From the NCBI RefSeq assembly GCF_017639205.1, contig NZ_CP071139.1, positions 3,240,001-3,304,000 of the forward strand: a DNA stretch of 64,000 bases. Reading direction: 5' to 3'. This DNA comes from Streptomyces nojiriensis (GTDB taxonomy: Bacteria > Actinomycetota > Actinomycetes > Streptomycetales > Streptomycetaceae). Numbering within the stretch: position 1 is the stretch's first letter; every line of letters begins with the position of its first letter. The notes beneath the pieces are model-generated. The model made no database searches, was not told the origin of the DNA, and was given only the letters and a program-made list of their open reading frames with translations. The translations under genes were made by a program, and so were the position numbers. Shown here in pieces: positions 17,360-26,675 of the stretch.

Positions 17360-17941
17360 TCAGCCCGCGATCGCCTCGTAGAGCGAGAACGCGGCGAGTG
17401 CGGCCATCACGGCAGCCGCGATCTTGGTGATCAGTCGCAGCGGCACGTACTTCATCAGGGTGCGCCCGCCCAGGATGCCGATGCCGGCGACCGCCCACAG
17501 GGCGAGCACGGCGCCGATGCCGACCGAGACGGCGTTGTCGTACCGGGCGGCGAGGTTGGCGGTCATGATCTGGGTCAGGTCACCGAACTCCGCGACCAGG
17601 ATCAGCATGAAGCCCGCCCCGGAGACCTTCCAGAAGGACTGGTCGGCGGGCGGCTTGACCTCCTCGTCCCCGTCGTCCTTCTTCAGGAGCAGCATGGCCG
17701 CGCCCAGCAGGAAGAGGATGCCGACGACCGCCTGCACGAGCCGGTGCGGGAGCAGCGTGAGGACGCTGCCTGCGGCGATGGCGAGTGCGACGTGTACGGC
17801 GAAGGCGGCGGCGACGCCCGCGAAGACGTAGGAGGCGCGGTAGCGCGTGCCGAGCATCAGGCCGGCGAGGGCCGTCTTGTCGGGGAGTTCGGCAAGGAAG
17901 ACGACGCCGAAGGCGATCGCCATGATGCTGAAGCTGAACAC
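17360..17941 (-). CDS. TMEM165/GDT1-family cation (Mn2+) exporter
   Basis: 193 aa from GTG 17941 (GAGG about 11 nt upstream). Two copies of the family signature E-x-x-D-x-T are visible: VVFLAELPDKTALAGLML near the N-terminus and ILVAEFGDLTQIMTANLAA in the second half. Between them is a basic/acidic cytoplasmic loop (KKDDGDEEVKPPADQ), and about six membrane helices are expected. Relatives export Mn2+ or Ca2+ in exchange for protons. A yybP-ykoY Mn2+ riboswitch lies upstream on the same strand, which makes Mn2+ export the best hypothesis. Confidence 0.88.
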   Translation of the reverse strand: MFSFSIMAIAFGVVFLAELPDKTALAGLMLGTRYRASYVFAGVAAAFAVHVALAIAAGSVLTLLPHRLVQAVVGILFLLGAAMLLLKKDDGDEEVKPPADQSFWKVSGAGFMLILVAEFGDLTQIMTANLAARYDNAVSVGIGAVLALWAVAGIGILGGRTLMKYVPLRLITKIAAAVMAALAAFSLYEAIAG

Positions 17942-18079
17942 GGGGGTGAAACCTCGATCGGTCGGGCAGGGCGCCATCGGTACCGAGAGACCTGGGGTGT
18001 GTCAGGGGTCGCTTCGGCTCGGCGGCGCCCTGGTTGCGCGTGCGCGTACGAAACGCACCTGCGCTGGACAGGACACTGC

Positions 18080-18185
18080 GGCCGAAGGTCTCGCTGGCCT
18101 GCCGCTTTCCGCGGCCTGCCTCCGGGCGCCGGCTGGGGTGACCCAGCAGTATGTCGACGGTCCGGCGAAGAGCTACTCCCCTTCT
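18080..18185 (-). promoter_or_regulatory. yybP-ykoY (Mn2+) riboswitch
   Basis: Read on the minus strand, the conserved 5' segment AGGGGAGTAGCTCTTCGCC is followed by CCGTCGACATACTGCTGGG and the conserved 3' segment CCAGCGAGACCTTCGG, the two halves that form the Mn2+-binding loops of this class. It ends about 140 nt before the GDT1 start, leaving room for an expression platform. A -10-like TACTCT lies just upstream (18195-18200 on the minus strand). The rest of the 567-bp gap to the HNH gene shows no gene. Confidence 0.85.
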
Positions 18186-18508
18186 GCTCCGAACAGAGTA
18201 CGCGACGCCCGCGACGGGCCGGAATAGGTCTTTGGTCCCGCCTCCGCCCCACGCCGTGACCGCTCGGGCCCTGCCGCCGGCCCGCGCTGGCCCTGCTCCG
18301 ACCTGGGCCCGGCTGCTCGTCTTCGCCGGACCCACCCCCTGCGGAATATCAAACTCCCTTTAAATCAGGTGCGTTGGCGGCTTGATGTGACGTGCTCATG
18401 TCGCCAGGCTGTCACCTGGCGCCCATCCCTGCGATACCCGGCGCCGCAACGATGGCCACGCCCCGCCGGGGCCACACGGCCACACCCCCCGCACCCAGGG
18501 AGCCCCTC

Positions 18509-19162
18509 ATGGCACTCATACCCAGCATCTACGCGCGTCGAATTGGCGTGCTCGCGTCAGCAGCCGCACTGGCCGCGCTGACCTCCCTCCTGAACGCCCC
18601 CACCGCCCAGGCAGCCCCGCCCGCCCCCATCAGCGCCTCGGCCGCCCGCGCCTACCTGGCTACGGTCACCCCGAAGACCGAGGGGTCCACCAGCGGCTAC
18701 AGCCGCGACCTCTTCCCGCACTGGAGCACCGTCTCCGGCACCTGCAACACCCGCGAGACCGTCCTCAAGCGGGACGGCGTCAACGTCGTCCAGGACTCCG
18801 CGTGCGCCGCGGTGAGCGGAAGCTGGTACTCCGAGTACGACGGCGTCACCTGGACCGCCGCCGCCGACCTCGACATCGACCACGTCGTCCCGCTCGCCGA
18901 GGCCTGGCGTTCCGGTGCCAATTCCTGGACCACGAGCAAGCGCCAGCAGTTCGCCAACGACCTCACCCGCCCGCAGCTCATCGCGGTCACCGACAACGTC
19001 AACCAGGCCAAGGGCGACCTCGACCCCGGCAAGTGGCTGCCCCCGCGGACGGCCTACCGTTGTACGTACGCGCGGATGTGGGTCAACGTGAAGCAGTACT
19101 GGGGTCTGAGCATGGACTCCGGCGAGAAGACGGCCCTGGTCAACATCCTGAACGGCTGCTGA
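18509..19162 (+). CDS. Secreted HNH-family nuclease (DUF1524-like)
   Basis: 217 aa from ATG 18509 with GGGAG 6 nt upstream. A signal peptide covers about residues 1-34 (RRIGVLASAAALAALTSLL...TAQAA). The catalytic core is LDIDHVVPLAEAWRSGANSW followed by RQQFANDLTRPQLIAVTDNVNQAKGDLDPGKWLPP, the D-x-D-H / N / K arrangement of His-Me finger nucleases. Three Cys pairs (e.g. GTCNTRE, DSACAA, YRCTY) suggest disulfides in the exported enzyme. Predicted to degrade extracellular nucleic acid. A short stem (19180-19195) follows it. Confidence 0.85.
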   Translation: MALIPSIYARRIGVLASAAALAALTSLLNAPTAQAAPPAPISASAARAYLATVTPKTEGSTSGYSRDLFPHWSTVSGTCNTRETVLKRDGVNVVQDSACAAVSGSWYSEYDGVTWTAAADLDIDHVVPLAEAWRSGANSWTTSKRQQFANDLTRPQLIAVTDNVNQAKGDLDPGKWLPPRTAYRCTYARMWVNVKQYWGLSMDSGEKTALVNILNGC

Positions 19163-19256
19163 CCAAGCCGGCCGATCTTTCCCCCGTCAGGGGGAGGCGT
19201 GGCTCCCCCCACCCGTCGTACCGTGATCGAAGGGGCTACGGAGGAGGGGGAGTTCC

Positions 19257-20915
<1,659 letters not shown>

Positions 20916-21182
20916 CGGAGCAGGGGGCGCGGCAGAGCTCGGCGGTGCGGGGCGGTGGAGTCTGCGTGGCGGCGTGCGGAGGTGTCCTTGGCGGGCGTGC
21001 GTCCCCCGGAGGCGTCCGTCCCCGGCGTCCCGTCCCGGGCGGGCGCACCGGGCAGGCGCCCCGGGCATCCGGGGTGCGAACGCCGGGCGTACGCTGTCTG
21101 GCTGTCAGGCCGCTCCTGCCGCTCCCCGCGACACCGCGGCGCTTCGTGTCGCAGCACGTCAACCGGACTGGGGAGTCCCGTT

Positions 21183-21809
21183 TTGTTTGAGACGCTGGGA
21201 TCGCTGACCGCGAGCCCATGGATCTACGCCCTCGTGGCGGTCTCCATCGTGCTCGACGTCTTCCTCCCGGTGCTCCCGAGCGGGGTTCTGGTGATCACCG
21301 CGGCGGCGGCCGCGGCGGCCGCCGGGGCCGCGGGCCCGGTGCCGGGGCCCGAACAGGTGCCGGACATCCTGCTCCTGCTCGTGATCGCCACGACCGCCTC
21401 GGTGCTGGGCGACATGGCCGCGTACCGGCTGGGCCGGCGCGGCGGTGCCCGGCTGGACCGGGCCATCGCCCGCTCCCGCAGGCTGACCCGGGCCCACGAG
21501 CGCCTCGGCACGGCTCTGGCACGCGGTGGCGGCGCCCTGGTGGTCATCGCGCGCTTCGCCCCGGCGGGCCGCTCGGTGGTGTCCCTGGGTGCGGGCAAGA
21601 CCCAGCGCAAGGTGGCGGAGTTCCTGCCCTGGTCGGTCCTGGCGGGCATGGCCTGGGCCGGTTACAGCGTGGCCCTCGGCTACTTCGGTACGCAGTGGCT
21701 GGGCACCCGGTGGCTCGGCACCGCCCTGTCCGTCGTCGCCCTCTTCGCCGCGGGTGCCCTGGCGGCGTTCCTGGTGCGCCGCCCGGAGGCGGGCGCGGCG
21801 ACGGCGTAG
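21183..21809 (+). CDS. DedA/VTT-domain membrane protein
   Basis: 208 aa from TTG 21183, chosen because GGGGAG lies 7 nt upstream and it gives LFETLGSLTASPWIY, a usual start for the family; no ATG or GTG fits. Hydrophobic segments alternate with the reentrant-loop motif LPVLPSGVLVITAAAAAA and a basic cytosolic loop (AYRLGRRGGARLDRAIARSRRL). VVIARFAPAGRSVVSLGAGKTQRKVAEF is the conserved DedA 'F-x-R-x-x-P-x-x-R' region. Such proteins act as lipid (undecaprenyl-phosphate or phospholipid) translocases. No operon partner. Confidence 0.78.
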   Translation: MFETLGSLTASPWIYALVAVSIVLDVFLPVLPSGVLVITAAAAAAAAGAAGPVPGPEQVPDILLLLVIATTASVLGDMAAYRLGRRGGARLDRAIARSRRLTRAHERLGTALARGGGALVVIARFAPAGRSVVSLGAGKTQRKVAEFLPWSVLAGMAWAGYSVALGYFGTQWLGTRWLGTALSVVALFAAGALAAFLVRRPEAGAATA

Positions 21810-21981
21810 GCCGTCCGGCACGGATCGGCTCCCCCGGGCGGAGCAGCGGCTCACCCGTTCACCCGGCCCCGATCGCCGCCCCAGGGCTGGGCTCCTAGCG
21901 TCCACAGCACGGTGCGCAATCGAATCCGCGTCACATCAGTGGCCTGGCCGCGCCGTTTCGACGAGCCGAGGAGTCCTCTCC

Positions 21982-22518
21982 ATGCCCGCCAAACCGCCCG
22001 CGAAGCCGCCCGCCGCACCGCCTCCGGCACCGCCCGCCACGGCGCGCCGCCGCCTGATGACCGTCGCGGCCGCGACGCTCGTCGCCGCTGCCGCCGCGCC
22101 CGCCACTCTCGCGTACGCCTTCCCGTCCGCCACCGTCTCCCCCACCGCTGTGGCCCCGGGCGGCCGGGTCGCCCTCAATGTCGCGGGCTGCGGAATGCAG
22201 GTCGCCAGGGTCACGTCGACCGCCTTCGGCGAGACCCGGCTGACCCCGGGCAACCAGACGGCCGCCAGCCTCATCGGGAGCGCCACCGTCTACGACAACG
22301 CGAGCACGGGCACGCATCGCGTCGTCTTCGAGTGCGGCGGCCCCGGCGGCGAGCGCGTCACCTTGTCGCTGCAGGTCAGCTCGGGTGCGGCTCGCGGTGG
22401 TACGGGCGGCAGCATCGGTTCGATGAGCCCCGGGCAGATCGCCGCGGGCAGCGCCCTCACCGCGGGCGCGCTGGGCGCCGGAGTGTGGGTGATGCGCCGC
22501 CGCGCGGCGGCCTCGTAG
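21982..22518 (+). CDS. Secreted, C-terminally membrane-anchored surface protein of unknown function
   Basis: 178 aa from ATG 21982 (GAGGAG upstream). A Pro/Ala-rich cytosolic start, then a signal/anchor (RRRLMTVAAATLVAAAAAPATLAYA), an Ig-like beta domain with two Cys (VAGCGMQVARV and VVFECGGPGGE, probably one disulfide), and a C-terminal hydrophobic helix with Arg tail (AAGSALTAGALGAGVWVMRRR). This layout is frequent among Streptomyces exported proteins. I do not recognise a catalytic motif. The stop lies 12 bp from the convergent DUF2277 gene. Confidence 0.7.
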   Translation: MPAKPPAKPPAAPPPAPPATARRRLMTVAAATLVAAAAAPATLAYAFPSATVSPTAVAPGGRVALNVAGCGMQVARVTSTAFGETRLTPGNQTAASLIGSATVYDNASTGTHRVVFECGGPGGERVTLSLQVSSGAARGGTGGSIGSMSPGQIAAGSALTAGALGAGVWVMRRRAAAS

Positions 22519-22530
22519 GCGCCGGCCGGG

Positions 22531-22758
22531 TCACGCCGGGGCGGCTGCCTGCCCCCGTACGTGCACCCCGTCGAGCAGCGCCGCGGTGGCTTCGGCGACG
22601 GCGTCCACCGCCGCCTCGAACACCTCGCGGTTGTGCGCGGCGGGCACCCGGAACCCGGACACCTTCCGTACGTACTGCAGGGCGGCGGCGCGGATCTCTT
22701 CCTCGGTCGCCTTCTCGGGGATGGCGGGCGGGCGCAGGGTCTTAATGGAACGGCACAT
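22531..22758 (-). CDS. DUF2277-family protein
   Basis: 75 aa beginning MCRSIKTLRPPA, the characteristic start of DUF2277 proteins, followed by ATEEEIRAAALQYVRKVSGFRVPAAHNREVFEAAVDAVAEAT, a two-helix pattern. Function unknown in the family. It starts 15 bp after the preceding membrane-protein gene on the same strand, so the two may be co-transcribed. Confidence 0.85.
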   Translation of the reverse strand: MCRSIKTLRPPAIPEKATEEEIRAAALQYVRKVSGFRVPAAHNREVFEAAVDAVAEATAALLDGVHVRGQAAAPA

Positions 22759-22773
22759 ACCCCCACTATCCCG

Positions 22774-23418
22774 CTACCGGGGCAGCTCGGCCCCGGAAAG
22801 TTTCATGATCAAACCGGCTTGGAGGCGGGCCCTGAGCCCCGGGTCCTCGACCGCGTCCAGCAGCTCGATGGCCTGCTGGGTCGTCTCGGCGGCCCGCCGG
22901 TCGTCGCGCAGCGAGGCGGTCTGGTCGGCCATGTGCCGGAGCGCGGTGTCGGCCCGCCGGTGGAAGAGCTGCCCGATCAAGGTGGTGACCAATCCCGCCG
23001 AGCTCGTGACGATCCCCAGGTAGAGCTCCCCGCCGCCCTCGGCCTTCCAGACGGCCAGCCCGATCCCGAAGAGCAGGATCGCCGCACCGACCCCGGCGAA
23101 CCGCTGGCTGGTCGCGAAGCTGCTGCGCGCCTGGGTCAGTCCGTAGGCGTAGTACTCGACGAGGATCGGCGTGAAGTCGTCCCGCCGGTCGCCGAGCTGC
23201 GCCGCGGGATGCTGGATCCCGCCGACGTCCTGGAACTTCCCTCCGCCGGCCACGGCGGACGGCCTGTCGGCCTCGCCCGGCTCGGCGAGGTGCGCGAGCA
23301 GCCGCGCCCGCTCCTCGTCCCGCTTCCGCTCGAAGCCCGCCCCCAGGGACCGCTCCATCAGCGCCAGCGCCACGGCGACCACGGCGACGACCGACCCACC
23401 CCAAGCGAGCTCGCCCAT
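22774..23418 (-). CDS. Membrane protein with TRADD-N-associated-type transmembrane pair
   Basis: 214 aa from ATG 23418. Residues 5-21 form a first helix, 25-46 a charged helix, and 89-152 read YYAYGLTQARSSFATSQRFAGVGAAILLFGIGLAVW...ELYLGIVTSSAGLVTTLIGQLFHRRAD. This two-helix hairpin with its preceding 'YYxxgLxQArxSFxxS' segment is the membrane module found next to TRADD-N domains in bacterial immunity/cell-death proteins. The C-terminal part (HMADQTASLRDDRRAAETTQQAIELL) is helical. No effector domain is fused here. Likely oligomeric in the inner membrane. Start choice is tentative because no good ribosome site exists. Confidence 0.72.
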   Translation of the reverse strand: MGELAWGGSVVAVVAVALALMERSLGAGFERKRDEERARLLAHLAEPGEADRPSAVAGGGKFQDVGGIQHPAAQLGDRRDDFTPILVEYYAYGLTQARSSFATSQRFAGVGAAILLFGIGLAVWKAEGGGELYLGIVTSSAGLVTTLIGQLFHRRADTALRHMADQTASLRDDRRAAETTQQAIELLDAVEDPGLRARLQAGLIMKLSGAELPR

Positions 23419-23538
23419 CCCCCGACGATCCCACGCCCCGGACCGGCGGCCAAGAGAGCGTCCATCTCCCCAAATGCGGATGAACCACACCGAACCTAGA
23501 CTGACCGAGGCATGAACCAGTCGCCGACGAGGGAGACC

Positions 23539-23619
23539 ATGACCATGGCCAAGCGAGGCAACAAGCGTCGGGCCCGCAAGAAGAAGAAGGCGAACCACGG
23601 CAAGCGCCCCAACGCCTGA
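23539..23619 (+). CDS. Very small basic protein (26 aa)
   Basis: From ATG 23539, with GAGGGAGA ideally placed upstream, the frame reads MTMAKRGNKRRARKKKKAN and HGKRPNA to TGA 23619; an upstream ATG at 23512 would add 9 residues. Eleven of 26 residues are Lys or Arg, suggesting RNA or ribosome binding. A strong terminator follows at once. Similar tiny basic proteins ending HGKRPN are, as far as I recall, widespread in Streptomyces; function unknown. Confidence 0.6.
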   Translation: MTMAKRGNKRRARKKKKANHGKRPNA

Positions 23620-23632
23620 ACGAACCACCCGA

Positions 23633-23664
23633 AAGACCCCCGACCCCAACCGGCCGGGGGTCTT
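23633..23664. terminator. Bidirectional terminator
   Basis: AAGACCCCCG (23633-23642) pairs with CGGGGGTCTT (23655-23664), between the converging 26-aa gene and the 157-aa gene. Confidence 0.8.
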
Positions 23665-23670
23665 CGCGGA

Positions 23671-24144
23671 TCACCCCTTCTTCCGGAGCTTCCGCATCTT
23701 CGCTTCGGCTTCCTTCTTCTTCCGCTGCGCCACGCCGTAGCTCGACCAGCCGCCCTGGTGCAACTGACACCGGGAGCTGTTCACCATCGCGGGCTTGGTA
23801 CACGGCCGCCCCACGGCCGTCTGCGCCCCACACCTGGGCCGAGTCATCGCTCTCCCCTCCTCCGACACGGCGCCGGACCCCGGAATGCTCTCGCCCGTCA
23901 CCCCCTCCGGGAAGGCGCAGAACCACGCGGCCGGAAGCACCCCCGGCACACGGCCTGTCGCCTCGAGGGTGGGGCGGGTGGCGTTGATGTGGGGCGTAAG
24001 AGCCGTCAGCGAGCAGTGGAGGCGGGCTCCGTGGATCGGGTCGAAGTCCTGGAAGTCGGAGGGTTCCAGGCCCCAGGCCTCGATCCGGCTCCAGCCGGCC
24101 TGAACCTCGGCGTTCCGGCCGTCACTTGAGCGCGCGCGGCGCAT
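23671..24144 (-). CDS. Unrecognised protein with C-terminal Cys/His motif and basic tail
   Basis: 157 aa from ATG 24144. The N-terminal ~99 residues (SRIEAWGLEPSDFQDFDPI..., LPAAWFCAFPEGV) have strong Streptomyces-type third-position GC, so they look translated, but I do not recognise the fold. The end RCGAQTAVGRPCTKPAM...RCQLHQGG is a three-Cys/one-His motif common in phage and mobile-element proteins, followed by RKKKEAEAKMRKLRKKG. An internal ATG at 23847 has a perfect AGGAGGGGAG ribosome site and would make a separate 58-aa protein; two products from one frame are possible. Confidence 0.6.
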   Translation of the reverse strand: MRRARSSDGRNAEVQAGWSRIEAWGLEPSDFQDFDPIHGARLHCSLTALTPHINATRPTLEATGRVPGVLPAAWFCAFPEGVTGESIPGSGAVSEEGRAMTRPRCGAQTAVGRPCTKPAMVNSSRCQLHQGGWSSYGVAQRKKKEAEAKMRKLRKKG

Positions 24145-24234
24145 GAGGGCCCGGCGATGCCTGATCGTCCGTGTGAGGCCAAAGCCCGCTGTCGACCGCC
24201 GCTCCGGCCGGCACGCGGCCTCCCGGGCGCTTAC

Positions 24235-24729
24235 CTACTCCTCATCGGTGTCCTCGGCGGGAAGGATGGACACGAGATCCCCGGACAGGTCGAGCTTGTA
24301 ACGCGTGGCGATGACGCCGAGCTGAATCCCGAAGACCGCTCGCAGTTCGCCGAGCGCGGCCCCGAACACGACGCCTTCACGGCGGCCCTCTACGTGGCTG
24401 CCGTGGTCGATACCCACGGTGTCCAGGAACCGGCGGCAGGCGGCACGCATCGCCTTGAGGTTCTCGGCAAGTTCATGTCCCGTGTCGGGCTCCATCAGGA
24501 TCCGGGTCAACGTCTCCCTGATCTTCAGTACCGATGCGACGCAGTGCCCTGCCTCGTTAACCGAGTGCTCGACACGGGTCATCGTGAGAACCCGCCGGTC
24601 CTCCAGGTAGACGAGGACCTTCTCGGCAACCGCGCGTTGCGGGAGCGGCAGTTCCCAGTCCACACCTCCGAGTGGTGTGCTGAAACCCTTGATCCGTCGC
24701 ATGATCTCTAAAACCTTCACGCTCGGCAT
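24235..24729 (-). CDS. DUF6650-like protein, contains a TTA codon
   Basis: 164 aa from ATG 24729 (no clear ribosome site). It opens KVLEIMRRIKGFSTPLGGVDWELP, then AVAEKVLVYLEDRRVLTMTR and a helical middle (VASVLKIRETLTRILMEPD). This start matches what I know of the uncharacterised DUF6650 family. Codon 7 (Leu) is TTA, which in Streptomyces needs the developmentally regulated bldA tRNA, and third-position GC is lower than in neighbours (gtt, gga, caa codons). This suggests horizontally acquired DNA. It lies downstream of tRNA-Val on the same strand. Confidence 0.68.
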   Translation of the reverse strand: MPSVKVLEIMRRIKGFSTPLGGVDWELPLPQRAVAEKVLVYLEDRRVLTMTRVEHSVNEAGHCVASVLKIRETLTRILMEPDTGHELAENLKAMRAACRRFLDTVGIDHGSHVEGRREGVVFGAALGELRAVFGIQLGVIATRYKLDLSGDLVSILPAEDTDEE

Positions 24730-24817
24730 ACTAAGCAGGCCGGTGGGCCTGCGTTGTGGTGACGACGGGTACGGCGTGAAGCAGCAACGCCCGCTCCGTT
24801 GAATTCCGTTGAGCCGC

Positions 24818-24973
24818 TCAGGACTCCGTACGGGGCTCACCGACGGTGGCGACGAAGCCGTACTGCGCCTTCCGGCACCCGACGCGGCCATCCTCGGCAG
24901 CCTCCGCACCGGCCTGCCCGAGCTCGTCGAGCCACGCGCCACCGGCCGGGCCCGTTGCCGTCAGGCAGTACAT
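24818..24973 (-). CDS. Possible 51-aa protein after tRNA-Val
   Basis: Frame MYCLTATGPAGGAWLDEL...EDGRVGCRKAQYGFVATVGEP from ATG 24973 has high third-position GC and two Cys. It begins 5 bp after the hairpin that ends the tRNA unit; GGGGG of that hairpin is the only ribosome-site candidate. The opposite strand is also open, so this is uncertain and no family is recognised. Confidence 0.3.
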   Translation of the reverse strand: MYCLTATGPAGGAWLDELGQAGAEAAEDGRVGCRKAQYGFVATVGEPRTES

Positions 24974-24977
24974 GCCG

Positions 24978-25009
24978 ATGGCCCCCAACCATGATCGGTT
25001 GGGGGCCAT
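24978..25009 (-). terminator. Terminator of the tRNA-Val gene
   Basis: ATGGCCCCCAACC (24978-24990) and its exact complement (24997-25009) form a 13-bp stem with a 6-nt loop just past the tRNA 3' end. Confidence 0.8.
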
Positions 25010-25014
25010 CGTGC

Positions 25015-25089
25015 TGGTGGGCGCGGACGGTTTCGAACCGCCGACATCTGCTTTGTAAGAGCAGCGCTCTACCCCTGAGCTACGCACCC
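25015..25089 (-). tRNA. tRNA-Val (anticodon TAC)
   Basis: On the minus strand the acceptor arm GGGTGCG pairs with CGCGCCC (one G-T pair), the D arm is GCTCAGGGGTAGAGC, the anticodon arm CTGCT-CTTACAA-AGCAG gives TAC, and the T loop is GGTTCGAAACC. The 3' CCA is encoded (25015-25017). It reads GTA/GTG valine codons. Its 3' side borders a low-GC gene cluster, a usual site for integrated elements. Confidence 0.95.
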
Positions 25090-25194
25090 GTGGATGAGTG
25101 GACAGCCTACATGGCAGGCGCACCCCCCACGTAAACCCGTTCTCGTGGGAGAGAATGGACCGGGGCATGGCGGACGCGGTACGGGAGAGGCATT

Positions 25195-26439
25195 GTGACG
25201 ACGGCATCCCGGCGGTGGTTCGGCGGGCGGGACGAGAGTCGGCGGGCGGATGCGCAGGCGGCGAAGGATGCCGCCGCGGCCGCGTTCTACGAGCTGGACA
25301 CGGCGCAGCGGGATCTGCGGATCTCCATCGAGACCATCGCCGCGGCGGACGGGTCTCCGGCGGCGCGGCAGGCGACCGAGGGGTTCGCCGCGCTGGGGCG
25401 GCGGATCGACGAGGTCAGTCACGTCTACATCGAGGCGGTCGACGCGCACGACCTGGACCGGGCGGAGTTGGAGGCCTCGGTCGCCACGCGCGCGCGGGAG
25501 CAGCTGACCCGGGCCCGGGACGAGCTGGTGCGGGTCCAGGGGGAGCTGGAGCGGTTCGCGCAGGGGCTGCAGCCGCTGCTGGACAAGGCCGAGACGCAGC
25601 TCGCGCGGGTGGCGCCGGCCCGGGAGCGGGCCAAGGCCGCGCTGATCGGGGCGAGTGACGCGCTGGACGCCGTACGGGCCAAGGGGATACGGGCCGATGA
25701 CCTGGCGGCGCGGCTGGCGGCGCTCGGCCCGGAGCTGACCAAGCTGAACCAGGGCGCGGCACAGCACGGTGTGCAGGAGACGGTGCAGCGCGCCGACCGG
25801 ATCCTGCGGGACGCGGAGGCCGTACGGGCCGAGGCGGCGCGGCTGCCCGAGCGGGCGGCGGAGATCGACCGGCGGCTGGTGAGTCTGCGGACGCGGGCGC
25901 AGGCGTTGCGCAACCGGGCGGACCGGGTGGATCCGGTGCTCAGCGAGCTGCGGCGGCGGTTCAGTGCGGCCTGCTGGCAGGACCTGCAGCACGTGCCGGA
26001 CCAGGCGGTACGGGACGTGGCGCGGGCCGAGGAGCAGCTGCTGGAGGCCGGCCGGGCCCGGGACGAGCAGCGCTGGGCCGAGGTGGGGGCGCTGATCGAG
26101 GCGGTCCGCGGCTCGCTGGGCGCGACGGACGAGGCGGTGTCGGCGGCGCAGGACCGGCTGACGCGGTTGGAGGCGGTGGCGCGGGATCCGCAGGCGGAGG
26201 TGGACCGGACCCGTTTCGCGATCCGGGACGCGCAGCGGCTGGCGATGGCGGGGCGCAGTGTGCCCGATCCGCGGCACGCGCGGCCGCTGGACGATGCGGT
26301 GGCGCGGGTGGCCCGGGCGCTTTCGGCGCTGGAGGGGCGGCATCCGGACTACTGGGCGTTCCTGCTGGAGATGGCGGACGTCCGGGCTTCGGTGAACCGG
26401 GTGGTGAGCGGGATCCGGGCCGAGCGCGGGCACGCATAG
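25195..26439 (+). CDS. Long coiled-coil protein of unknown function
   Basis: 414 aa from GTG 25195 (GGGAGAGG upstream). After RRWFGGRDESRRADAQAAKDAAAAAFYELDTAQRD almost the entire protein is predicted helix with heptad patterns, rich in Ala, Arg, Glu and Leu (e.g. REQLTRARDELVRVQGELERFAQGLQPLLDKAE). No signal peptide and no membrane helix. Architecture is that of a cytosolic scaffold or structural protein, as found widely in Streptomyces (coiled-coil proteins of the polar growth machinery are one precedent). Trp-containing motif near 265 (FSAACWQDLQHVPDQAV) may mark a conserved break. Its TAG stop abuts the MITE. Confidence 0.7.
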   Translation: MTTASRRWFGGRDESRRADAQAAKDAAAAAFYELDTAQRDLRISIETIAAADGSPAARQATEGFAALGRRIDEVSHVYIEAVDAHDLDRAELEASVATRAREQLTRARDELVRVQGELERFAQGLQPLLDKAETQLARVAPARERAKAALIGASDALDAVRAKGIRADDLAARLAALGPELTKLNQGAAQHGVQETVQRADRILRDAEAVRAEAARLPERAAEIDRRLVSLRTRAQALRNRADRVDPVLSELRRRFSAACWQDLQHVPDQAVRDVARAEEQLLEAGRARDEQRWAEVGALIEAVRGSLGATDEAVSAAQDRLTRLEAVARDPQAEVDRTRFAIRDAQRLAMAGRSVPDPRHARPLDDAVARVARALSALEGRHPDYWAFLLEMADVRASVNRVVSGIRAERGHA

Positions 26440-26587
26440 GCCGTCTTTCGGATCTTGTCGGCCGAGCCCGCGGCGTCCGCCGCCATGGGGCCTCCCCAGG
26501 CCCGTCACTGGAGCTCGGGCGCCCCGACAATGCGGCCAGGTGTGGTGCCGGGCGTCGCGGGCCCGACAGGATCCGAAGGAGACCGCC
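26439..26587. mobile_element. MITE copy 2 (~149 bp)
   Basis: Ends are inverted repeats GGCCGTCTTTCGGATCTTGT and, on the right, a complement of GGCGGTCTCCTTCGGATCCT. The centre (26514-26561) is the reverse complement of the centre of copy 1 (about 6846-6891), e.g. GACGCC-GGCACC-CACCT and TTGTCGGG-CGCCCGAG. The ends differ from copy 1, so the two belong to diverged subfamilies. Confidence 0.65.
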
Positions 26588-26675
26588 CAGGCCGCCGCCC
26601 GGGCGTGCCCGGTTGTTTCCCGGCGGTCGGCGACGGATGCTGGGAGGTGCCGGGAACGGAACAGAGGAGGGCACC

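Noticed and set aside
23848..24144. Treating the upstream 99 codons of the Cys-motif gene as noncoding
   Set aside because: Third-position GC is about 90% with normal codon choice over the whole stretch, so it was kept as coding.
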